From NCBI RefSeq assembly GCF_013343215.1, contig NZ_CP039143.1:1054001-1118000 (forward strand): 64,000 bases of DNA, written 5' to 3'. This DNA is from Acinetobacter sp. 10FS3-1. GTDB lineage: Bacteria; Pseudomonadota; Gammaproteobacteria; Pseudomonadales; Moraxellaceae. The notes under the pieces were generated by a model. The model made no database searches and was not told the origin of the DNA. It saw only the letters and a program-made list of their open reading frames with translations. Shown piece after piece: positions 26,878 through 32,981 of this stretch; the stretch's first letter is position 1; the number at the start of each line of letters is the position of its first letter. The position numbers and the translations under genes were made by a program.

Positions 26878-27504
26878 TTATTTCTCAACACCAGCAGGTT
26901 GGCCAGCATATTTTGCGTTTGCGTAATCCCAGTTTACCAAGCTTTCCAAGAAAGTCGAGATGTACTTAGGACGCGCATTGCGGAAATCGATGTAGTAAGC
27001 ATGTTCCCAAACATCAATTGTTAACACTGCAACTTTACCGTGAGCCATTGGTGTATCTGCGTTTGAAGTTTTCATGATAGAAAGTTTACCATTCACTTCA
27101 TCAGCTACTAACCAAGCCCAGCCTGAACCAAACTGAGTGGTTGCAGCAGTTGCAAACTCTTCGGCAAATTTTTCGTAAGAACCGAAAGCTTCGTCGATTT
27201 TTGCAGCTAAAGTGCCAGTTGCTTTACCGCCACCATTTTTAGCCATACAGTTCCAGTAGAACGTGTGGTTCCAAACTTGAGCTGCGTTGTTGAACACACC
27301 TGCTTTAGATGCATCACCAGCAGTTGCCATGATGATCTCTTCTAAAGTTTTACCTTCAAGGTCAGTACCTTTGATCAGGTTGTTCAGGTTAACCACATAA
27401 GTATTATGGTGTTTATCATGATGGTATTCTAAAGTTTCTTTGCTGATATGAGGAGCAAGATCTTCATAACCGTAAGGTAGAGCAGGTAAAGTAATGGTTG
27501 TCAT
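26878..27504 (-). CDS. sodB: Superoxide dismutase, iron type
   Basis: 208 residues from the ATG at 27504 (MTTITLPALPYGY). The usual N terminus of the family fixes this start, which has AAGGA 9 nt upstream. Metal ligands are visible: His in EYHHDKHHNTYV near 26, His in AAQVWNHTFYWN near 73, Asp and His in DVWEHAYYIDF near 156-160. It detoxifies superoxide in the cytoplasm. The Fe-type assignment follows the overall sequence pattern. Confidence 0.95.
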   Translation of the reverse strand: MTTITLPALPYGYEDLAPHISKETLEYHHDKHHNTYVVNLNNLIKGTDLEGKTLEEIIMATAGDASKAGVFNNAAQVWNHTFYWNCMAKNGGGKATGTLAAKIDEAFGSYEKFAEEFATAATTQFGSGWAWLVADEVNGKLSIMKTSNADTPMAHGKVAVLTIDVWEHAYYIDFRNARPKYISTFLESLVNWDYANAKYAGQPAGVEK

Positions 27505-27657
27505 GTTCTCAATTCCTTGCATTTAGCTGGGTTTTAACAATAAGTGGCTTTATTGTAATAGATAATCGGACAAAATGGGCATTGCGTATAAATAACAATA
27601 CACAATAAATCCTGAAAATATATAAATAAAGCTCTTAGAAAATGCTGTCAGCGAGAA

Positions 27658-28416
27658 TTAAATCGGATTGTTTAATTCGTAATAAGCATACTCAATATTA
27701 AACTGTTCTGAAATCGCTTTGGCCAAGCGCTGCACACCGTATTTTTCAGTGGCATGATGGCCACAGGCATAATAATGTACATTCAGTTCCTGAGCTTCAT
27801 AAAAAGTACGTTCGCTCACTTCGCCAGAAATATAGGCATCACAATCTGCGGCCGCTGCTTTATAAATATAATCCTGCGCACCACCGGTACAGAAACCGAC
27901 TTTATGAATTTGATTCTTGTCCGCAGGAAGATGAATTGCATCAAAGCCAAGTTTTTCTGAAACATGGCTTTTAAAATATTCAGGACTCATCGGTTGTTTT
28001 AAATAGCCAATATTGCCAATTGGATGGCGTTCACTCGGATCCAACTGTTCGATATTTTCCAGCCCTAATAAATCTGCAATCGCCGCATTATTGCCTAAAG
28101 TTGGATGACTGTCTAAAGGCAGATGATAGCCAACCAGAGAGATATCATTTTGGATTAAGGCTTTAATCCGTTTACCGCGCATACCGGTAATGGGGTAAGG
28201 TTCACCTTTCCAGAAATAGCCATGATGCACCAATAACAAATCGGCGCCCTGTTCAATCGCTGCTTCAATTGCGCCTTGTGAGGCACTGACTGCACATACA
28301 ATTTTTTTTACTTCAGCGCGGCCTTCGATCTGTAGACCATTTGGTGCATAATCCTTGAACTCATGCGTAAGTAAAGTCTGATTACACCACTGAATAATAT
28401 CGTTTAAATCCGCCAT
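27658..28416 (-). CDS. Nif3-like dinuclear-metal protein (YbgI type)
   Basis: 252 residues. Conserved blocks: YAPNGLQIEGRAEVKKIVCAVS at residues 22-44, ADLLLVHHGYFW with the metal-binding His pair near 58-66, and the C-terminal HHATEKYGVQRLA near 218-231 with further ligands. Family members are hexameric. A GTP cyclohydrolase type 2 role has been proposed but is not general. Confidence 0.92.
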   Translation of the reverse strand: MADLNDIIQWCNQTLLTHEFKDYAPNGLQIEGRAEVKKIVCAVSASQGAIEAAIEQGADLLLVHHGYFWKGEPYPITGMRGKRIKALIQNDISLVGYHLPLDSHPTLGNNAAIADLLGLENIEQLDPSERHPIGNIGYLKQPMSPEYFKSHVSEKLGFDAIHLPADKNQIHKVGFCTGGAQDYIYKAAAADCDAYISGEVSERTFYEAQELNVHYYACGHHATEKYGVQRLAKAISEQFNIEYAYYELNNPI

Positions 28417-28586
28417 AAAATTTCCGCCAGTTTAAAAACTTGTCATCATTAAAATATAAGATTAATTGTAACTAAAGCTGCACAAATATCTTGGCATATT
28501 TTTGTGTTTAGTTATGTATTTGGCATTACAATAGAGCACAAATTACTTAGCCATCAACGAATTAAAATATTTTAGAGGATTGCAAC

Positions 28587-29765
28587 GTGCGCCGGACCTT
28601 TACATGGTTACCATGGGTATTACTGATTTTAGTCATTATCGGTTTTTTGGGGTGGCAACAACTGCAAAAACCGAAAGCACCAATTGCGCCTGATGGCGTC
28701 AAAATGCCAGCCGAAAAAGTAGAACCCCTGATTGATACGACACGTTCAGGTGGAATTGTTTCTTATAACGCAGCAGTAAAAGTCGCGGCACCAGCCGTTG
28801 TCAATATTTTTACCACTCAAAAGGTGAAACAGCAGGCTCATCCCTTACTGACTGATCCGGTATTTCGTGAATTTTTTGGTGACCAGTTGCCAGAGCAATT
28901 TAGCCAAAGCCCGAATGAAAACAGTCTGGGTTCGGGGGTAATTGTACGTCCGGATGGTTATATTTTAACGAATAATCATGTGATTGCTCAGGCAGATCAG
29001 ATTGTGGTTGCGTTACATGATGGCCGTCGTGCTGAAGCCAGAGTCGTCGGCACCGATCCTGATACTGATCTGGCTGTCATTAAAATTGAACTGGAACAAT
29101 TGCCGGTACTGCCATTCAAGCTTAGTGGCAATGAGGTGGGTGATGTGGTTCTGGCGATTGGTAACCCCTTTGGTGTGGGACAAACTGTGACTCAGGGGAT
29201 TATCTCGGCAACTGGTCGTTCGGATTTAGGGATTAATACCTATGAAGACTTTATTCAAACGGATGCGGCCATTAACCCGGGTAATTCAGGGGGCGCATTA
29301 ATTGATGTGGCGGGTAATCTGATTGGTGTAAATACCGCAATTTTCTCGCAAACTGGGGGATCTTTGGGTATTGGTTTTGCCATTCCGGCTAAAATTTGTC
29401 AGCAGGTCATGAATGCAATTTTAAAAGATGGGCGTGTAGTGCGTGGCTGGTTGGGGATTAGCTTATTGCCAAGTGAGCGAAATGATGTGCTACAGCCGAA
29501 AGAAACTGGTGTCATGGTTGCGGAAGTACTTGCAGATGGTCCAGCAGCCAAGGCTGGTATCCAGCGTGGCGATAAAATTCTGAAGGTTAATAATGAAGTG
29601 ATTACTTCGGCATCGCATCTGATTAACTTTGTCGCCATACAGGCGCCTAACAGTACGATGCAGGTTGAAGTCGAACGTAACGGTAAAATCCTGATATTGG
29701 ACGTGGTGGTAAGTGAGCGTAAGACACAAAATAGTTCTTCACAATACATTCCTTTGCCAGGTTAA
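28587..29765 (+). CDS. DegS/AlgW-type periplasmic serine protease with one PDZ domain
   Basis: 392 residues, GTG start at 28587 preceded by AGAGGA 7-8 nt upstream. One N-terminal membrane anchor (residues 7-23), a trypsin-like domain with the catalytic triad in TNNHVI (near 132), DTDLAVIK (near 163) and NPGNSGGAL (near 232), and a single PDZ domain from about 285. Single-PDZ anchored proteases of this kind start the sigma-E/AlgU stress cascade by cutting the anti-sigma factor. That role is inferred from the architecture. Confidence 0.92.
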   Translation: MRRTFTWLPWVLLILVIIGFLGWQQLQKPKAPIAPDGVKMPAEKVEPLIDTTRSGGIVSYNAAVKVAAPAVVNIFTTQKVKQQAHPLLTDPVFREFFGDQLPEQFSQSPNENSLGSGVIVRPDGYILTNNHVIAQADQIVVALHDGRRAEARVVGTDPDTDLAVIKIELEQLPVLPFKLSGNEVGDVVLAIGNPFGVGQTVTQGIISATGRSDLGINTYEDFIQTDAAINPGNSGGALIDVAGNLIGVNTAIFSQTGGSLGIGFAIPAKICQQVMNAILKDGRVVRGWLGISLLPSERNDVLQPKETGVMVAEVLADGPAAKAGIQRGDKILKVNNEVITSASHLINFVAIQAPNSTMQVEVERNGKILILDVVVSERKTQNSSSQYIPLPG

Positions 29766-29778
29766 AGAATACATCATT

Positions 29779-29806
29779 AAAAAATCCCTCACCTGAGGGA
29801 TTTTTT
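29779..29806 (+). terminator. Terminator of the DegS-like gene
   Basis: The 12-bp stem AAAAAATCCCTC with loop ACCT and a T-run, 13 nt after the stop. Confidence 0.9.
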
Positions 29807-30050
29807 ATTTTCTTATCTGTCGGGGAAAGTAGTACAGCAGTACTGATCATTTTTCCCCAGTATTATATCCACAGATAATATTCAGGCTTGGTCAGTCATG
29901 TGAGTTGAGCTAGACTTTTTAGGTTTTGAAGTACCAGAATTTTATTATCGTTTTAATAAGTGTCGGCTATAGTTCTAATATTTCTTGCTTACCGCTCTCA
30001 GAGCTTCAACAGGTTTGATGATGGTATAGAGGCGATTATGATGACAACTA
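29807..30050. other. Spacer before the nested insertion
   Basis: About 240 nt with no intact gene. Its right part (29975-30050) is the 3' half of a small minus-strand frame interrupted by the insertion (see the pseudogene entry at 29975). Confidence 0.4.
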
Positions 30051-30963
30051 GATCTCTTTCATAAATCAAAAAATGATCTTCTTTTTGGTTGATATTTGCA
30101 CTCCAGATTTCTTGGCATTCGTGCATAATCTGCGGATGGAATACATCGATTCAAAGAAGCTTTCTGAAACACAGTTCAAGCGATACACAGGCATCTCATG
30201 GTCAACCTTTGATTTAATGGTTGAGCAATTGAAGATGCATGTTCCTGCCAAAGGCAGACCACCTAAATTGAGCTTAGAGGATCAGATCCTCCTGTGCTGA
30301 AGTTATTGGCGTGAATACCGAACCTTGTTCCATGTCGCAACAAATTATGGCGTGTCAGAGCCCACTGCTTCAAGAATCGTACGCCATGTAGAGGATTGTT
30401 TCATTAAGTCTAATCTGTTTAATCTACCGAAGAATTTGCCTGAAGGCGAAGGCATTGACTGGAATGTGGTGATCGTAGATGCCACAGAAATTCCAATCCA
30501 AAGGCCTAAAAAAACAGAAGAAAAGCTATAGCGGCAAGAAAAAGAAGCACACCTTCAAAGTACAGGTCATCATTCATTATAAAACTCAGGAAAAATCCTG
30601 AGTTTATGCGCTGATCGCGGTTCAATACATGATTTTGAACTCTTTAAATGCAACTTGAATCAGATTCCTGTAGGTGCCTTTATCCTTGCAGATAAGGGCT
30701 ATCAGGGAATTTATACAGTGTATCCAAATAGCCTATTGCCTCTAAAAGCAAAGAAGCGCTGTAAACTGGATACTGAACTAAAAATCTATAATCAGGAAAT
30801 CAACAAAAGAAGAATAGCAATTGAGCATGTATTTGGTCGCTTAAAAACCTTCAAAATTCTTGCTGAGCAATATCGCAATCGAGGCAAAAGACTGGGATTA
30901 AGATTCAATTTAATTGCGGCAATCTATAATTTGGAACTGAGTAAAAAATGATTTATGAAAGAG
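30051..30963 (+). mobile_element. Decayed IS5-family insertion sequence (right end displaced by IS110)
   Basis: The left end begins GATCTCTTTCATAAATCA at 30051. The right end carries the same 15-nt inner repeat (CTCTTTCATAAATCA, on the minus strand, up to 30963). Its last three bases (GTC) are at 32201-32203, beyond the inserted IS110. A TA duplication flanks the whole (30049-30050 and 32204-32205). The original length is about 916 bp. The transposase is broken by three lesions, so this copy is not autonomous. Confidence 0.85.
30136..30951 (+). pseudogene. IS5-family transposase (IS427-like), inactivated
   Basis: Recognisable DDE transposase: MEYIDSKKLSETQFKRY, YWREYRTLFHVATNYGVSEPTAS, DWNVVIVDATEIPIQRP, GAFILADKGYQGIYT, IAIEHVFGRLKTFKIL. 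It has an in-frame TGA at 30298-30300, an extra A in the run near 30508-30514 (frame +1), and a missing base near 30591-30595 that restores the original frame. The first frameshift falls where some relatives use programmed frameshifting, but the TGA and the second shift show true decay. Confidence 0.9.
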
Positions 30964-30976
30964 ATACCGTCTGAAA

Positions 30977-30982
30977 CGTCAA
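30977..30982 (-). promoter_or_regulatory. -35 half of the junction promoter in the IS110 right end
   Basis: TTGACG on the minus strand. When the right and left ends are joined through one CT core, it comes to lie exactly 17 nt before TATCTT of the left end (32196-32191), giving a promoter that reads into the bridge RNA and transposase. Confidence 0.7.
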
Positions 30983-30985
30983 GCA

Positions 30986-31011
30986 AATTATTGAGAATTC
31001 ATGCTCAATAA
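30986..31011 (-). terminator. Hairpin over the IS110 transposase stop codon
   Basis: ATTATTGAG and CTCAATAAT form a perfect 9-bp stem with an 8-nt loop. The stop codon lies in the 5' arm. No T-run follows, so it may protect the mRNA end or block read-through. Confidence 0.4.
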
Positions 31012-31979
31012 TCCGCTTGATAAGGTTGTTGGTGTTTGAGTACACCATAACAAAGATGAACCAACTTCCTCATCGCAGCTCCAATCGCCATCATTTTGGT
31101 TTTACCATTGGCCAATAATCTTTCATTCATCCCTCTAATGTGGGGATTATGCCGAGTTGCGACAATGGCTGCCATATATAAACCGGCACGTATTTTGGAA
31201 GAGCCCGCTTTGGATAAACGGCTTCTGCCATGAATGGAGCTACCTGATTGCTTTTGAATGGGGACCAAGCCAACAAAGGCGGCCGCTTGACTAGCGCTTT
31301 CAAAAGTATGGCTGCGCAAGAAACTGAGCATTAATAAACTGGTTCGATCTGCAATAGCTGGAATACTGCTGAGCAGTTCTTTATCATTTCTTAAATCAGG
31401 ATTCTGATCGATATGAGCATCAATTTGCTGGTCGATACCCTGAATGTGCTTGTTTAACTGCCTAATACTCTTATGGATAGACTGAAGTACAGGTTCCATC
31501 GTGAAGGTAGACTCTGCTTTTTCCAAACGATTCTTTTCACGTTGTAAATCTTCACAAAGCACAGCTCTTCTATCTAGCAAAGCATTCAGAAATTGAATAG
31601 GTTGGGGTAAAGGTTGCCAAAAATGTAGATCGGCAGTCATCGCAAATCGAGCTAGAACTTCACTATCCACCTTGTCTGTTTTATTTAGCTTAGACATACT
31701 CTGAGCAAAATATCGAGCTCTGGCAGGATTGGTTACACAGACTTGATAGTCCGCATCAAATAAATATTTAGCCAAGAGTTCATGATAAATAGATGTGGCT
31801 TCCATTAAGATAATGGTCTGCGTAGAAGTTGCAGCATGCTGCTTTAGCCAGGTTTGAAGTTGCTCAAAACCTTTTGGTGTATTTGAAAAAGTTTTGGTTT
31901 TCTTTTTACTTGCAGAATTTTCTAAAATTAAACAGCAATCAATTTTAGCTTTAGCAACATCAATACCAAGATAAAACAT
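31005..31979 (-). CDS. IS110-family transposase (DEDD recombinase)
   Basis: 324 residues, intact. The N-terminal RuvC-like domain has the DEDD residues: Asp7 in GIDVAKAKID, Glu60 in ILMEATSIY, Asp102 and Asp105 in LNKTDKVDSE. A coiled-coil region lies around residues 140-190. The C-terminal Tnp domain carries LLSSIPAIADRTSL and QSGSSIHGRSRLSKAGSSKIR, where the catalytic Ser (one of 245-248) is expected. Members of this family cut and rejoin DNA guided by a bridge RNA made from the element's own leader. Confidence 0.95.
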   Translation of the reverse strand: MFYLGIDVAKAKIDCCLILENSASKKKTKTFSNTPKGFEQLQTWLKQHAATSTQTIILMEATSIYHELLAKYLFDADYQVCVTNPARARYFAQSMSKLNKTDKVDSEVLARFAMTADLHFWQPLPQPIQFLNALLDRRAVLCEDLQREKNRLEKAESTFTMEPVLQSIHKSIRQLNKHIQGIDQQIDAHIDQNPDLRNDKELLSSIPAIADRTSLLMLSFLRSHTFESASQAAAFVGLVPIQKQSGSSIHGRSRLSKAGSSKIRAGLYMAAIVATRHNPHIRGMNERLLANGKTKMMAIGAAMRKLVHLCYGVLKHQQPYQADY

Positions 31980-32019
31980 AATCTTTACCTGCTTTATTTA
32001 TCCAATTATTGTTTTAGCA

Positions 32020-32190
32020 TAACCACCGTCTTTTCTTGTGAATACAGCATCAAAGTGCTTAGTTACCGTCCAGAGTTGTGCAAGTGGTTAGGGCAAATTG
32101 TAGGTTTTATCTCTTTCACAGACTAAAAGTCTTAGGTCTATTACAAACTCTACAATTTGCATATAGTGGAAGCTAATCACTACAAGCTCC
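32020..32190 (-). ncRNA. Predicted IS110 bridge RNA
   Basis: Read on the minus strand. A 5' hairpin (32190-32168). A target-binding loop closed by a perfect 11-bp stem (32160-32150 with 32103-32093) and capped by AGACT-TTT-AGTCT (32132-32120). A donor-binding loop closed by TAACCAC/GTGGTTA (32090-32084 with 32026-32020) and capped by AGCA/TGCT (32059-32046). The internal loops hold four guides that match the element junctions: LTG 32143-32134, RTG 32118-32111, LDG 32070-32061, RDG 32039-32035. About 171 nt, near the size known for IS621. Expression is inferred. Confidence 0.85.
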
Positions 32191-32196
32191 AAGATA
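32191..32196 (-). promoter_or_regulatory. -10 half of the junction promoter in the IS110 left end
   Basis: TATCTT on the minus strand (4/6 match to TATAAT). It becomes a promoter only when placed next to the right end in a circular or tandem form. Confidence 0.6.
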
Positions 32197-32205
32197 CAAG
32201 GTCTA

Positions 32206-32476
32206 CTATACTGCTCAATTTTTAGAATGATTAAGGAAGCAGGATTCGATATATTCATTTATATCGGGAAGATTGGTAGTCCGGTTATATTTTTATCTGA
32301 AGTCTGAGAAATAAATCTGGAGTAACTGACCGAATGGCTCGGCTGATAAATATGCCCGGCATACATATATGTTTAAAGGGGGAAATTTTATCTTCAAGTC
32401 TTTAACTTGAAAATAGCCTAAGTATGTTGTTAATTTTAATCCTGCTTAAGCTATTGCCATAAGATAAACGGATTAT
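32206..32476. other. Spacer right of the insertion
   Basis: About 270 nt. The first 55 nt belong to the interrupted small frame (32204-32258). The rest has no gene that can be supported. Confidence 0.4.
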
Positions 32477-32869
32477 TTAATTCTGCTGGTTTGCCTGATA
32501 GTCCTGAATTACTTCAAGTGCTGCGCGAAAGGCTTCCTGTGTCGCAGGTGCGCCACAATAAGGCAGACTATGGAGCAGGACTTCCTGAATTTCTTCAACA
32601 GACGCACCATTATTCAAGGCACCTCGAACATGGCCTTTAAGTTCGGTTGGGCTTTTGAGTGCGGTAAGAAATGCAAGCGTAATCAGAGAGCGGTATTTAC
32701 GTGGCAATACACCTTCACGCTGCCAGGTCGAACCCCAGGCATGCTCATTAATCCAGTCTTGTAACGGCTGGGTAAAAGGCACGGTATTTTCCTGAGCACG
32801 TTGCACAAAACTTGCGCCCATCACTTCAGTACGGACTTTCAGGCCATTTTCATAATCTTGTTGTGACAT
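32477..32869 (-). CDS. Carboxymuconolactone decarboxylase family protein (PcaC-like)
   Basis: 130 residues, the size of PcaC. AWGSTWQREGVLPRKYRSLITLAFLTAL at residues 48-75 and LKGHVRGALNNGASVEEIQEVLLHSLPYCGAPA at 78-110 are the CMD family core. PcaC converts 4-carboxymuconolactone in the protocatechuate branch. No other pca genes are present here, so a different CMD-family role is possible. Confidence 0.85.
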   Translation of the reverse strand: MSQQDYENGLKVRTEVMGASFVQRAQENTVPFTQPLQDWINEHAWGSTWQREGVLPRKYRSLITLAFLTALKSPTELKGHVRGALNNGASVEEIQEVLLHSLPYCGAPATQEAFRAALEVIQDYQANQQN

Positions 32870-32942
32870 TATCTTCCCTCACATTCATTATCAGTCTAGC
32901 TTAACGTTTTTAATCGTTGATACCCATAGTCAGATGGTCGTA

Positions 32943-32970
32943 AAAAAAGTGGCGGTTGCGCCACTTTTTT
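32943..32970 (-). terminator. Terminator of fadE
   Basis: A 12-bp stem (AAAAAAGTGGCG, loop GTTG) 12 nt after the stop, with T-run on the minus strand. Confidence 0.9.
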
Positions 32971-32981
32971 AAGGCTTTTAT

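Larger units (their letters stand above)
30962..32200 (-). mobile_element. IS110-family insertion sequence with bridge RNA
   Basis: An intact element of about 1.24 kb. The boundaries are set by the bridge RNA guides and by the CT core (AG on the + strand at 30962-30963 and 32199-32200). The left end, which has a 221-nt leader, is at high coordinates; the right end is 42 nt past the transposase stop. There are no terminal inverted repeats, as expected for IS110. It sits inside the right terminus of the IS5 relic. See the ncRNA and junction entries. Confidence 0.9.
29975..32258 (-). pseudogene. Small unknown minus-strand frame split by the nested insertion
   Basis: If the inserted DNA and one copy of the TA duplication are removed, the flanks rejoin into a 40-codon minus-strand frame. 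It starts at the ATG at 32258-32256 (MNISNPASLIILK) and ends HHNRLYTIIKPVEALRAVSKKY before a TAG at 29977-29975. The C-terminal half looks strongly protein-like. The coding parts are 32204-32258 and 29975-30050. The family is not recognised. Confidence 0.35.

Noticed and set aside
30506..30535. Programmed frameshift in the IS5 transposase
   Set aside because: The A-run could suit slippage, but the required shift is +1, and a separate TGA and a second frameshift already kill the gene.
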